Assembly: GCA_028819075.1 (NCBI GenBank)
Contig: JAPPMM010000019.1
Coordinates: forward strand, 1 to 64,000
DNA: 64,000 nucleotides
Source of the DNA: Gammaproteobacteria bacterium
GTDB lineage: Bacteria > Gemmatimonadota > Gemmatimonadetes > Longimicrobiales > Gaopeijiaceae
Reading direction: 5' to 3'
Below, one piece after another: positions 39,231 through 48,146 of the stretch. The stretch's first letter is position 1. Every line of letters starts with the position of its first letter. The translations under genes and the position numbers were made by a program. The notes beneath the pieces were generated by a model. That model was not told the origin of the DNA, searched no databases, and was given only the letters and a program-made list of their open reading frames with translations.

Positions 39231-40520
39231 ATGCTGAGTTATTTCCAGCTTCAGGAACGCGGATCGTCCGTCCGGACCGAGGTGCTTGCCGGATGCACCA
39301 CGTTTCTGACCCTCGCCTACATCATCTTCGTCAACCCGCTGGTTCTTGGGGGCGCGGGGATGGACACCGGGGCCGTGCTGGTGGCCACCTGCCTGGCCTC
39401 GGCGTTCGGCTGCCTGGTGATGGGGCTGTGGGCCAACTACCCCATCGCCCTGGCACCGGGGATGGGGCTGAACGCGTACTTCGTGGCGATCGCCGTGGGC
39501 ACGATGGGGCTGGCGTGGCAGGTCGCGCTGGGAGCGGTGTTCCTGTCGGGCGTGTTGATGTTCATCCTTTCCGTGCTGCCGGTGCGCAAGTGGGTGGTGG
39601 ACAGCATCCCGCGCTCGCAGAAGATGGCCATCGCGGCCGGGATCGGGTTCTTCCTGGCGATCATCGCTCTGCAGAACGCGGGGGTGGTGGTCGACAGCGA
39701 GGCCACGCTGATCACGCTCGGCGACCTCGGCCAGTGGACGGTGTTGCTGGCCGTGCTGGGCTTTCTCGCCATGGTGGCGCTGGAGCACCGCGGGCTGCCG
39801 GGGGCGGTGCTGCTGTGCATCCTGGCGGTGGCGGTCGTGGGATGGCTGTCCGGCCTGTCCCCGGCGCCCGAGTCAGTGGTGTCCGCCCCGCCCTCCCTGG
39901 CGCCCACGGCCTTCCAGCTGGACGTGGCGGCGGCGATCGAGGTGGGGCTGGTGGCGATCGTCTTCTCGTTCCTGATGGTGGACCTGTTCGACACCAGCGG
40001 CACCCTGGTCGCGGTGCTGAACGAGGCCGGGCTCGCCGACGAGGACGGGCGGATTCCGGGGCTGCGGCGGGCGCTGGTCGCCGACAGCTCGGCCACCATG
40101 GTCGGCGCGCTCCTCGGCACCTCGACCACGACCTCCTACATCGAGAGCGCGGCGGGGGTGCGGGCCGGCGGGCGCACGGGCCTCACCGCGGTGGTGGTGG
40201 CGGGCCTCTTCCTGGCGGCGCTGGTGCTCGCGCCGGTGGCGACCGCCATCCCCGCCTTCGCGACTGCTCCGGCAATTCTGTTCGTGGGCTGCATTATGGC
40301 GCGGGCGCTGCGCAACGTCCCCTGGGACGACCTCACCGAGTGCGTGCCGGCGATCGTGACCGCGCTGTCGATGCCCTTCACCTACTCGATCGCCACCGGC
40401 ATCGGCATGGGGTTCATCGCCTATGCGCTCATCAAGCTGTTCTCGGGGCGCGCCTCCGAGTTGAACGCCGCCGTGGTGATCGTGGCGGTGCTGTTCGGGA
40501 TTCGCTTCGCGATCACCTAG
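39231..40520 (+). CDS. AzgA-type NCS2 purine permease
   Basis: 429-aa inner-membrane proton symporter of the AzgA subgroup of NCS2, which takes up adenine, guanine or hypoxanthine. Typical features: TEVLAGCTTFLTLAYIIFVN at the N-terminus, ALAPGMGLNAYF, the substrate-binding region VDLFDTSGTLVAVLNEAGL, and GTSTTTSYIESAAGVRAGGR. AGGAG lies 8 bases before the ATG. The closest purine specificity cannot be assigned. It is 73 bases after the TonB receptor and may be read through from it. Confidence 0.94.
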   Translation: MLSYFQLQERGSSVRTEVLAGCTTFLTLAYIIFVNPLVLGGAGMDTGAVLVATCLASAFGCLVMGLWANYPIALAPGMGLNAYFVAIAVGTMGLAWQVALGAVFLSGVLMFILSVLPVRKWVVDSIPRSQKMAIAAGIGFFLAIIALQNAGVVVDSEATLITLGDLGQWTVLLAVLGFLAMVALEHRGLPGAVLLCILAVAVVGWLSGLSPAPESVVSAPPSLAPTAFQLDVAAAIEVGLVAIVFSFLMVDLFDTSGTLVAVLNEAGLADEDGRIPGLRRALVADSSATMVGALLGTSTTTSYIESAAGVRAGGRTGLTAVVVAGLFLAALVLAPVATAIPAFATAPAILFVGCIMARALRNVPWDDLTECVPAIVTALSMPFTYSIATGIGMGFIAYALIKLFSGRASELNAAVVIVAVLFGIRFAIT

Positions 40521-40545
40521 GAGTCTGCGCGGCAGCAGCCATAGG

Positions 40546-40596
40546 CCACAACATGTCGTGGATGAGGCGCAGGAACCACAACATATGGTAGTGTGG
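40546..40596. promoter_or_regulatory. Two operator-like palindromes sharing CCACAACAT, 30 bp apart
   Basis: Site 1, 40546-40561, CCACAACATGTCGTGG, is a palindrome with one mismatched pair. Site 2, 40576-40596, has arms CCACA and TGTGG around CATATG. Both begin CCACAACAT and start exactly 30 bp apart, about three helical turns. They lie between azgA and the M24 peptidase gene, in a locally AT-richer stretch. Confidence 0.4.
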
Positions 40597-40642
40597 GAAG
40601 CACCCGCGCGAAGCTGGCGGTGGCACCTGCGTATCAATGTGA

Positions 40643-40675
40643 CATACAGGTTTCATACATGATTCATACAGGAAT
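40643..40675 (+). repeat. Three tandem 11-bp CATACA repeats before the M24 gene
   Basis: CATACAGGTTT, CATACATGATT and CATACAGGAAT follow each other with an exact 11-bp period at 40643, 40654 and 40665. The third contains the likely Shine-Dalgarno AGGA for ATG 40682. One repeat per helical turn suggests cooperative protein binding or a translational control site. Confidence 0.5.
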
Positions 40676-40681
40676 TTGCCG

Positions 40682-42133
40682 ATGCACACGACTCCCGCTC
40701 CTCTGAGAACCGGATCATTGGCTGCCATCGCGGCCCTGATCGCCTCCTGCGCTCCGACAGAACAGTCAGCCGCCACCCGCTCTGCCAGCCAACGTCCATC
40801 CGTATCCTCCCGGCCAGTCGAACTCTTTGACGGCCGCATCATCCCCGGGATGCCCGAGCTCCTGGGAATGCGCACCCAGTACGAGGTCCGCCTCGACTGG
40901 CTCGCGCGGAAGCGTCCCCTGCTGCTCGAGCAGATGCGGGAGCACGGAATCGAGATGTGGATCGTGGTGAGCGAGGAATTCCACCCCGACCCCGTCACCC
41001 AGTTCGTCGCCCCTCCCCTGCGCTACACGCGCCGGCGCGATGTCATGGTGTTCGTGGATGCCGGCGAGGACGGGCTCGCGGCCTACTCCGACTACTGGCG
41101 CCCGACGGAGGACTACCGCCGCTTCTTCCAGCCACTCCCGGCCGCACGCAACGCCCGCGGCATCCAGGACACCCGTGCCGGGCTTGGAGCGCTGATGGAG
41201 CGCTATGGGCCCGCCACCATCGGGCTCAACATCGGCGGATCTCGCGGCCACGACAGCGCTCTCACCCACGACAGCTACCTGTTTCTCGCCGACGCGCTGG
41301 GCCCGGAAGCGGAATCCCGCTTCGTCTCCGCCGCCGACCTCATCGAGGACGTGTTCGATACCCGGCTGCCCGAGGAGCTGGAGCACTATCGCCAGCTCGT
41401 GCTCGCCACCGATGTCATCGCTCAGACTGCGTTCTCGAACGTGGTCATCACCCCGGGCGAGACCCGCGCGGGCGACATCAAGTGGTTCTTCGAGGAGACC
41501 ATCGCCGAGCTCGGCGTCGGCGGCGTGCCCTGGTTCGAGATCCACGTGGCCGTGCAGCGCTACGATACCGACTACGGCGAGATGATCCCCTACGTGCATC
41601 CCGCGCCCGACGACCTGGTCTTCCAGCGGGGCGACATCATCCACCTCGACTGCGGCTTCGACTACATCGGTTTCGCCAGTGACTGGCAGAAGGTCGCCTA
41701 CATCCTGCGGGAAGGCGAAGACGATGTCCCCGAAGGACTCAAAACCGCGCTCAGGAACGCCAACATCGTGCACGAGGCGTTCGCGTCCGAGCCTCGCCCG
41801 GGGATGACCGGCTGGGAGGCCACCCTCGCGATCGCCGCCAGGCTCGAAGGCGTCGACTTCCTGCCCAGCCTGTACTCACACCCCATCGGCTACCATGGAC
41901 ACGCGCTGGGCCCGAACATCAACGCGCGCGACATGGATCTGTCCTCGCCCCCGGAGCGGGACTCCCATCTCAGGAACGGCGCCTATCGCTCCATCGAGTT
42001 CAGCGCCACGTCGGCGGTCCCGGAATACGGCGGCGGCAGGGTAACGATTCCGATGGAGGACGACGGGTATCTCACGCCCGACGGCTACGAGTACTTCCGG
42101 CCCTATCAGACGGAGTGGTACGTGATCCGATAG
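40682..42133 (+). CDS. M24 family metallopeptidase lipoprotein (Xaa-Pro aminopeptidase-like)
   Basis: 483-aa exported protein with a lipoprotein signal (SLAAIAALIASC, Cys 23). The C-terminal pita-bread domain holds the M24 metal ligands: Asp in IIHLDCGFDYIGFASDWQK (both Asp residues), His in YHGHALGPN, Glu in SIEFSATSA and Glu in IPMEDDG. A creatinase-like N-terminal domain precedes it. It resembles Xaa-Pro dipeptidases, but the natural substrate is unknown. A paralogue lies at 49483-50892. ATG 40682 is chosen over TTG 40676 for the signal peptide. The upstream region carries unusual repeats. Confidence 0.9.
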   Translation: MHTTPAPLRTGSLAAIAALIASCAPTEQSAATRSASQRPSVSSRPVELFDGRIIPGMPELLGMRTQYEVRLDWLARKRPLLLEQMREHGIEMWIVVSEEFHPDPVTQFVAPPLRYTRRRDVMVFVDAGEDGLAAYSDYWRPTEDYRRFFQPLPAARNARGIQDTRAGLGALMERYGPATIGLNIGGSRGHDSALTHDSYLFLADALGPEAESRFVSAADLIEDVFDTRLPEELEHYRQLVLATDVIAQTAFSNVVITPGETRAGDIKWFFEETIAELGVGGVPWFEIHVAVQRYDTDYGEMIPYVHPAPDDLVFQRGDIIHLDCGFDYIGFASDWQKVAYILREGEDDVPEGLKTALRNANIVHEAFASEPRPGMTGWEATLAIAARLEGVDFLPSLYSHPIGYHGHALGPNINARDMDLSSPPERDSHLRNGAYRSIEFSATSAVPEYGGGRVTIPMEDDGYLTPDGYEYFRPYQTEWYVIR

Positions 42134-42200
42134 GAATGGACCCCGAAGGTGGACAACCCGGCAGGACGCGCTGGGCTGCCCACGGGCGAATCCCCTTCCC

Positions 42201-44159
42201 CTACCCCTCCGTGTCCGCGTACGCCTCGGTCAACTGCTGTACAACCGACGGGTCCGCCAGCGTCGTAGTGTCCCCCAGGGCACGCCCCTCCGCGATGTCC
42301 CGCAGCAGGCGGCGCATGATCTTGCCGGAGCGCGTCTTGGGCAACTCCGCCGTGAACAGGATGGCGTCCGGGCGCGCGATGGGGCCGATCTTGGTGCGCA
42401 CATGCTGTCCCAACCCGGCCATCAACTCGTCGGAGGCCTGGAACCCCTGGCGCAGACTGACGAACGCCACGATTCCCTCTCCCTTCACCTCGTGGGGCCG
42501 CCCCACCACCGCCGCCTCCGCGACCGCCTCGTGCTCCACCAGCGCGCTCTCGACCTCGGAGGTGCCGATGCGGTGCCCCGCGACGTTGAGCACGTCGTCC
42601 ACCCGGCCGAGTACCCAGATGTAGCCGTGGGCGTCCTCCTTGGCGCCGTCCCCGGCGAAGTAGACGTCGTCCCACTTCGACCAGTAGACCTCGCGGTAGC
42701 GGTCGTCGTCGCCGTAGATGGTGCGGAGCATCGCGGGCCAGGGCCGGTCGATGGCCAGATACCCGGCCTTTACCCGCCTGCCGTCGTCGTCGCGGAGCGA
42801 AACCGAGATGCCCGGGAAGGGCCGCGTCGCGCTCCCCGGCGTGGTCGCGGTCACCCCCGGTAGCGGCGTGATCATCATCCCCCCGGTCTCGGTCTGCCAC
42901 CAGGTGTCGATGATGGGACAGCGCCCGGCGCCGATGGTCTCGTGGTACCAGATCCACGCCTCGGGGTTGATGGGCTCGCCCACCGTGCCCAGCAGGCGGA
43001 GCTGCGACAGGTCGTGCCCGGCCGGCCACTCGTCGCCCCACTTCATGAATGCCCGGATGGCCGTGGGCGCCGTGTAGAAGATGGTCACGCCGTACTTGGC
43101 GCAGAGGGCCCAGAAGCGGTCCTTGCGCGGCCAGTCGGGAGCCCCTTCGTACATCACCACGGTCGCTCCGGCCGCCAGCGGACCGTAGACGATGTAGCTG
43201 TGCCCGGTGACCCATCCCACGTCGGCGGTGCACCAGAAGACGTCGTCCTCCTTCAGGTCGAAGACGCATTTCGCGGTCGCGTGCACCTGGGTCAGGTAGC
43301 CGCCGGTCGTGTGCACCACGCCCTTGGGCTTACCCGTCGTGCCGGAGGTGTAGAGGATGAAGAGCAGGTCCTCAGCGTCCATCGCCTCCGGCGCGCAGTC
43401 GGCGCTCGCCCTCTCCATGAGTTCGTGGTACCAGTGGTCGCGCCCCGCCTGCATCTCCACGGGGGTGTCGGCACTCAGCCGCCCGCCCCGCCGCACCACC
43501 ACCACGTTCTCCACCGAAGGGCACTCCGCGACTGCGACGTCGGTGTTGGCCTTGAGCGCGACGTAGCCGCCCCGCCGCCAGCCGCCGTCCGCGGTGATCA
43601 CGGTGGATGCCTGTGCGTCGTTGATCCGCCCCGACAGCGACTCCGGGCTGAATCCCCCGAACACCACCGAGTGCGCGGCGCCGATGCGGGTGCAGGCGAG
43701 CATGGCGATGGCCGCCTCGGGAATCATGGGGAGATAGATCGCCACCCGGTCGCCCCGCCGCACCCCCAGCCCGCGCAGCACGTTGGCGAACTTGCACACC
43801 TCGCGGTGCAGGTCCCAGTAGGTGAAGGTGCGCGTGTCCCCGGGCTCCCCCTCCCAGATGAGCGCAGCCTTGTTGCGGCGGAAGCCGCCCAGGTGCCGGT
43901 CGAGGCAGTTGTGCGAGACGTTCAGCTTGCCGCCCAGGAACCAGCGCGCGTGCGGCGGATTCCATTCCAGCACCGTGTGCCACTTCTCGAACCAGTCGAG
44001 TTCCCCGGCCCATCCGGCCCAGAACCCCTCCGGATCGGCGGCGGCGCGCTCGTAGACGCCCGGATCCGAGAGGTTGGCCTGCGCGCGGAATTCGTCGCTC
44101 GGCGGGAAGAGCCGGGTCTCCCGCAACAGGTCGTCGAGCACTCCGGGTTTGCCGCTCAT
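42201..44159 (-). CDS. acsA: Acetyl-CoA synthetase
   Basis: 652-aa AMP-forming ligase that activates acetate to acetyl-CoA through acetyl-AMP. Motifs: [20 protein letters not shown] (P-loop), [35 protein letters not shown] and the C-terminal acetylation-site region [14 protein letters not shown], whose Lys is regulated by acetylation in characterised homologues. Length equals E. coli Acs (652 aa). Translation starts at ATG 44159, giving [11 protein letters not shown]. It converges with the M24 peptidase gene. Confidence 0.97.
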   Translation of the reverse strand: MSGKPGVLDDLLRETRLFPPSDEFRAQANLSDPGVYERAAADPEGFWAGWAGELDWFEKWHTVLEWNPPHARWFLGGKLNVSHNCLDRHLGGFRRNKAALIWEGEPGDTRTFTYWDLHREVCKFANVLRGLGVRRGDRVAIYLPMIPEAAIAMLACTRIGAAHSVVFGGFSPESLSGRINDAQASTVITADGGWRRGGYVALKANTDVAVAECPSVENVVVVRRGGRLSADTPVEMQAGRDHWYHELMERASADCAPEAMDAEDLLFILYTSGTTGKPKGVVHTTGGYLTQVHATAKCVFDLKEDDVFWCTADVGWVTGHSYIVYGPLAAGATVVMYEGAPDWPRKDRFWALCAKYGVTIFYTAPTAIRAFMKWGDEWPAGHDLSQLRLLGTVGEPINPEAWIWYHETIGAGRCPIIDTWWQTETGGMMITPLPGVTATTPGSATRPFPGISVSLRDDDGRRVKAGYLAIDRPWPAMLRTIYGDDDRYREVYWSKWDDVYFAGDGAKEDAHGYIWVLGRVDDVLNVAGHRIGTSEVESALVEHEAVAEAAVVGRPHEVKGEGIVAFVSLRQGFQASDELMAGLGQHVRTKIGPIARPDAILFTAELPKTRSGKIMRRLLRDIAEGRALGDTTTLADPSVVQQLTEAYADTEG

Positions 44160-44250
44160 CTCACGTCTCCGCTGCCTGGTGACATGTCGTGCCTGTCTAC
44201 TGTCATATGCTGTCATCTACTGGTGATTATCGGTTCCCAGCGTCCGCCGC

Positions 44251-44817
44251 TCATGAATCTTCGGCCCCGAGAAAGTCGGCCACAACCCGGCTCGCCAGCA
44301 GCGCCTCGAACGACTTCACCGTGGCCGTGCTCAGCGTGCGCACCACGCGTGCCCCTGCGTCGATCGCCACATCGGGGATTACGAGCCTGAAACGGCACTC
44401 GGTGCGGGCATCCGCGGCGCGCGCATTCCGGTGCGGCACGGTCGCGCGCAGCGTCACCGGCGTGCTGTGCCCCCGGGTCAGCTCGCGATTCGCCACCCGC
44501 GTCAGTTCCCCGAGCGTCTCCGTGAAGTCCCCGAGGTCTTCCAGGGACGGCCCCTGCACGGCGAGCGTCAGGTTGCCGCCGAGCCCCTGCGAGGTCTCGT
44601 CGAGGAAGACGTCCACGCTGACCGGATTACGGCCGCCCGGCTGGTGGAAGAAGAGATAGGCGCTGCGCGTCGATTCGCCGGCCCAGCGGCCCTCGAACTG
44701 GTGGCTGGTCGTCTTCTGCATCCCGGAGAGCGTCCAGCCAGCCTTCTCGATCCCTTCCCGAACGGCATCGATCAGCGGCTCCAGCGTCAGCAGCGGGCCT
44801 TCGCCGGGATCCATCAT
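44251..44817 (-). CDS. Unrecognised conserved-looking protein
   Basis: About 188 aa, no recognised domain. The sequence looks like an alpha/beta soluble protein (LEPLIDAVREGIEKAGWTLS, then AYLFFHQPGGRNPVSVDVFL), with no signal peptide or membrane segment. ATG 44817 follows AGAGGG closely; ATG 44814 or GTG 44850 are alternatives, but the GTG would overlap the TTGACA box of the divergent PerR promoter. It is encoded 91 bp upstream of acsA on the same strand; nothing links them functionally. Confidence 0.65.
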   Translation of the reverse strand: MMDPGEGPLLTLEPLIDAVREGIEKAGWTLSGMQKTTSHQFEGRWAGESTRSAYLFFHQPGGRNPVSVDVFLDETSQGLGGNLTLAVQGPSLEDLGDFTETLGELTRVANRELTRGHSTPVTLRATVPHRNARAADARTECRFRLVIPDVAIDAGARVVRTLSTATVKSFEALLASRVVADFLGAEDS

Positions 44818-44843
44818 CCCTCTTTCGGGCGGCTCGGTTCCGG

Positions 44844-44873
44844 TTGACACATTTTTGCCCCGCTCATTACGTT
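44844..44873 (+). promoter_or_regulatory. Promoter for the PerR/Fur-type regulator
   Basis: TTGACA at 44844-44849, an 18-base spacer, then TACGTT at 44868-44873 (three of six for the -10). It precedes the regulator gene by about 75 bases. Confidence 0.4.
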
Positions 44874-44913
44874 GGCTGGTCAGGGGAATACGTGTTGAAG
44901 GCCCGGTTTCAGT

Positions 44914-44926
44914 TGGCTGTCAGCCA
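44914..44926. promoter_or_regulatory. 13-bp palindrome TGGCTGTCAGCCA
   Basis: Perfect 6-bp arms around a central T, 24 bp before the PerR/Fur-type start. A related sequence, GTTGGCTGGTCAGG, occurs at 44871-44884 overlapping the promoter, so the two could be autoregulatory operator sites. Confidence 0.35.
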
Positions 44927-44949
44927 CGGCGGGCCGAAGATCACTTGCG

Positions 44950-45390
44950 ATGTTGACCCAGTCCGAGCAGAGCGACGTCCTCCTCCGGGAGGCGATGGAG
45001 CGGAGCGGTCAGCGCTTCACCACGCAGCGCGCCGCCGTCTTCCGGTTTCTGCACGCCACCGACACCCATCCCACCGCCGACGACGTGTACCGCAACGTGC
45101 GCGCCGACCTGCCGGGCATCTCCCTGGGAACCGTCTACAAGAGCCTGGAGACGCTCGTGGGATGCGGGCTCGCGCGCAAGCTCGCCAGCGGGAACAGCTC
45201 TGCCAGATACGACGGGCGCATGGACCCGCACTACCACGCGCGCTGTCTTGAGTGTGGGCGGCTGCGGGACGTGCCCGCGCCGGTCAAGCCGGAGTCGGTC
45301 GTGGACGTGCCCGTCGTGATGGACGGCTTTGCCGTCACCGAGTTGCGGCTGGAAGTGGTGGGCTACTGCGACGGCTGCCGCCCCGACTAG
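44950..45390 (+). CDS. Fur family transcriptional regulator, PerR-like
   Basis: 146-aa metal-dependent repressor. The winged-helix N-terminus (RFTTQRAAVFRFLHATDTHP, then SLGTVYKSLETL) binds DNA. The dimerisation domain carries two CxxC pairs for structural zinc (Cys 99/102 and 140/143) and a PerR/Fur regulatory site with His 40, Asp 88, His 94 and His 96 (MDPHYHARCLECG). Such regulators sense peroxide (PerR) or iron (Fur); the spacing is closer to PerR, which I consider likely but not proven. No peroxidase or iron-uptake gene is adjacent. Confidence 0.9.
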   Translation: MLTQSEQSDVLLREAMERSGQRFTTQRAAVFRFLHATDTHPTADDVYRNVRADLPGISLGTVYKSLETLVGCGLARKLASGNSSARYDGRMDPHYHARCLECGRLRDVPAPVKPESVVDVPVVMDGFAVTELRLEVVGYCDGCRPD

Positions 45391-45398
45391 ACCCCCGT

Positions 45399-45656
45399 CT
45401 ACGGGAGCGCCCGCGAAGAAGCCCGGCCCCGGGCAGAGCGCAGGCGCCGGCGCAACTCCACGCCGGAGGTGGTCGCGAGCGTCCGCTGCGCCGTCTTCAG
45501 TGAATTCCAGCGTACATCGGCGAGCTCGATCGGCTCGCCGCCCTCCTGGCCTTCGGGCGTGAACACGAACGAATAACGGCCCTTGTAGTCGTGGCCCGGG
45601 CGCTCCCGCACGGTCGCAATCCACGTTCGCCCGCGTTCGTCCTGGAACGTCCTCAT
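45399..45656 (-). CDS. Small unrecognised protein
   Basis: 85-aa soluble protein (FQDERGRTWIATVRERPGHD, then YSFVFTPEGQEG), ending in a basic tail (ELRRRLRSARGR). No domain recognised and no signal peptide. It is encoded just upstream (27 bp) of nothing obvious; on the minus strand it follows the zinc-ribbon membrane protein gene and may be co-transcribed with it. Confidence 0.6.
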   Translation of the reverse strand: MRTFQDERGRTWIATVRERPGHDYKGRYSFVFTPEGQEGGEPIELADVRWNSLKTAQRTLATTSGVELRRRLRSARGRASSRALP

Positions 45657-45683
45657 GTATCGCCGCTCTCCTCGGTCGATGCC

Positions 45684-46532
45684 CTATGGTCCCCGTCCCG
45701 GCCTGCGCTGCAGCTCCGGGAACTCGTATACGATAACCCCTTCGTCGGTCACATCCGAGCACACACGCTGGCTGTCCTCCAGCTCCATTCCGTCGAGGAG
45801 CTTCTTGGCGGCATCCGGCGACAGATCCATGTACGCTGCGACTTCGCTTGCGGTCAGCCGGCCCCCCCGCTGGCTGGCCAGGCGGAGGATGCCGCGCTGG
45901 AGCTGACGGGGGGATCCCCTGCGCCAGCGCAACCTCTTGATTCCCGACCAGATCAGCGCCGCTCCGCCGGCGACTGCGGTGGCTCCGCCAGCGAGCATCA
46001 CCAGCGTCATGATAGCCAGGCCGGGGGCACCCATGCCGAGGACCGTGGCGCCCCCCGACAGCCAGCCTGCGCCGATGAAGCCCAGCAGGGCGCCGCCTCC
46101 GATCCGGATCCAGCCCTGTGCCGAACGATCTTCAGGGGGCGCGTAGATGGCTGGAGCCGATGGATCCGCATAGTGGGCGAGGGCTTCGTCACCGGGCTGG
46201 ATCCCCGGGGCTGCATCCGGACTCGAGATCGCGCGGTACGAAGCATGTCTCCAGTTCAGGCCACAGCGCGGACAAAGGCGGTGCTGGAACCGCATCAGCC
46301 AGTAGATCAGAGCCCCGATGCCGGAGGTGGCCAGGCCAAGGACGACCAGCAAGGCGATGTGCTGCGGCTTCGAGAAGTAGTGGTCCCCGTAGCCCTGGTG
46401 CCGGCACCGGGGACAAGCCTTCACCCAGGTCAGGGGGCGGCCGCCGGGATTCTCCGCGCCACACGTGGTACATCGTCGCGCCGGGGTCTCCAGGGCGGCG
46501 CCGCAGGTCGTACAGCGGAGGGGTTTTGCCAT
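45684..46532 (-). CDS. Zinc-ribbon membrane protein with C-terminal winged-helix-like domain
   Basis: 282-aa protein of unknown function. ATG 46532 gives an N-terminal double zinc ribbon (CTTCGAALETPARRCTTCG, then CPRCRHQG). A transmembrane helix follows at about 55-75 (IALLVVLGLATSGIGALIYW), a CPRC pair at 84-87, then two hydrophobic helices near 150-200. The last 65 residues (LQRGILRLASQRGGRLTASE, then VAAYMDLSPDAAKKLLDGM) look like a winged helix. It could sense something at the membrane; this is inference. In the 227-bp gap to the divergent gltS-like gene, TATACT (46659-46654, minus) is a possible -10 box; nothing else is clear. Confidence 0.75.
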   Translation of the reverse strand: MAKPLRCTTCGAALETPARRCTTCGAENPGGRPLTWVKACPRCRHQGYGDHYFSKPQHIALLVVLGLATSGIGALIYWLMRFQHRLCPRCGLNWRHASYRAISSPDAAPGIQPGDEALAHYADPSAPAIYAPPEDRSAQGWIRIGGGALLGFIGAGWLSGGATVLGMGAPGLAIMTLVMLAGGATAVAGGAALIWSGIKRLRWRRGSPRQLQRGILRLASQRGGRLTASEVAAYMDLSPDAAKKLLDGMELEDSQRVCSDVTDEGVIVYEFPELQRRPGRGP

Positions 46533-46759
46533 GCGTCCTCGGACTGTTGAATCCGGCAGTGCCGTACGACGATTCGGCTGGAACGGATTCGCGCAGTCCG
46601 ACCGGTAACCCGCGCCCGCGCGGCGCGGAAGCTCGACAGCGACGGCTGCGCTCTCAAGTATAACACGCTCCCCCGGAGCCTCGAACGCCGCCCGGGCCCG
46701 GTCCATTCACACGGTCGGTCCACCCGGACGGGCCACCCCTCCTGCGCAAGGCACGAGCC

Positions 46760-48130
46760 ATGTTCCTGGATTTCGCCCTGATCTCCGGCCTGCTGGTGGT
46801 CGCCCACCTGCTGCGCTCCCGGATCGGGCTCTTCCAGGCGATCCTCCTGCCCACGCCCATCCTCGCGGGGCTGATCGGGCTGGCGGCGGGGCCCGAGGGA
46901 CTGGACCTCATCCCCTTCGCGCGCGACGAGGGTGGGGCTCCGGTGATGCGGCGCTACCCGGGGGAGCTCGTGATCCTCCTGTTCGCCACCCTGTTCATGG
47001 GCTCGCGGGCGGACGAACCGGGCCTCGCGACGATGATTCGCAGCGCGGGAGACACCTTCTTCTACAATCTCTCGGCCTGGATCGGACAGTTCGGCCTCGC
47101 GCTCCTGTTCGCCGGCGCCGTCCTCATTCCTCTCTTCCCGGAGGTGGGCGGACCCTTCGCGCTGATGCTCCCCTCGGGCTTCGCAGGGGGACACGGAACC
47201 GCCACCGCCGTCGGGTCCATTCTCGCCGGCCAGGGGCACGAGAACGCCATGGCCATCGGGTACACCTTCGCCACCATCGGGCTGCTGGCGGCCGTGCTGG
47301 GGGGCGTCGCGGCGATCAACCTCGCCACGCGGTCGGGCTGGACGCGTCTCGTCGCCACCCCGCGCGAGCTTCCCGCCGACCTGCGCCGCGGGCTGATCGA
47401 TCCGGCCGGTGCCAGGCACGTCGCCAGGGAGACGGTCAGCCCCCTGGCCCTCGAAACCCTCACCTGGCACCTGGGACTCGTGCTACTGGCATACGGTGCC
47501 GCCCACGCGGTCCGTTGGGCGCTCCAGTCGGCGGGAGACCACTTCACCGCCCTCCCCATGTTCGCACTGGCGGTGATCTGCGGCGCGGTGCTCCAGAAGC
47601 TGCTGGACGGCGTGGGCGTCGGCCGGCACGTGGACCGGCAGACGATGGGACGCCTCGGATCGTCGATCTCCGACTTTCTCGTCGCCTTCGGGGTGGCGTC
47701 GATTCCTCTCACCATCGTGGCCGACTACGCTGCGCCCATCCTGGTGATGTCGGTGTTCGGCTTCGCCCACGCCGCCTTCATCACGTGGTGGATCGCCCGC
47801 CGGACCTTCCACAACTACTGGTTCGAGCGGGGGATCTTCACCTTCGGCTGGACTACCGGGGTGGTGGCCATGGGGATCGCTCTGCTGCGCGTGGTAGACC
47901 CCCAGATGAAGTCGAAGACGCTGGATGACTACGGGCTGGCTTACCTGCCGATCGCGATGGTCGAAATCGTGGTGCTATCGACCCTGCCGCTATGGGTTGC
48001 CGGCGGGGCGGTCTGGCAGCCGGGATTGCTGCTCACTGGCGTGGCTGCTGGCCTCCTGCTGGTTTCGTGGAAGACGATCGGGTTCTTCCCTGCCGACCCA
48101 GTGGTCCGGCGGGCGGAAGAGTCCCGGTGA
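46760..48130 (+). CDS. GltS-like sodium/glutamate symporter family protein
   Basis: 456-aa polytopic inner-membrane protein with about 11-12 transmembrane helices. The pore-loop motif PSGFAGGHGTATAVG and the second-half VFGFAHAAFITWWIARR fit the sodium:glutamate symporter (GltS, ESS) family. The central loop around 210-235 is cytoplasmic and basic. It probably imports glutamate or another acidic substrate with Na+. Family members vary in substrate, so the specific name is not used. Confidence 0.8.
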   Translation: MFLDFALISGLLVVAHLLRSRIGLFQAILLPTPILAGLIGLAAGPEGLDLIPFARDEGGAPVMRRYPGELVILLFATLFMGSRADEPGLATMIRSAGDTFFYNLSAWIGQFGLALLFAGAVLIPLFPEVGGPFALMLPSGFAGGHGTATAVGSILAGQGHENAMAIGYTFATIGLLAAVLGGVAAINLATRSGWTRLVATPRELPADLRRGLIDPAGARHVARETVSPLALETLTWHLGLVLLAYGAAHAVRWALQSAGDHFTALPMFALAVICGAVLQKLLDGVGVGRHVDRQTMGRLGSSISDFLVAFGVASIPLTIVADYAAPILVMSVFGFAHAAFITWWIARRTFHNYWFERGIFTFGWTTGVVAMGIALLRVVDPQMKSKTLDDYGLAYLPIAMVEIVVLSTLPLWVAGGAVWQPGLLLTGVAAGLLLVSWKTIGFFPADPVVRRAEESR

Positions 48131-48146
48131 CGCGAGCTGCCGCCTC

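Noticed and set aside
44183-44216. ACATGTCGTG and repeated TGTCAT upstream of acsA as a shared operator with the region at 40551
   Set aside because: A 10-base match between two sites in 64 kb is expected by chance, and the surrounding bases differ.
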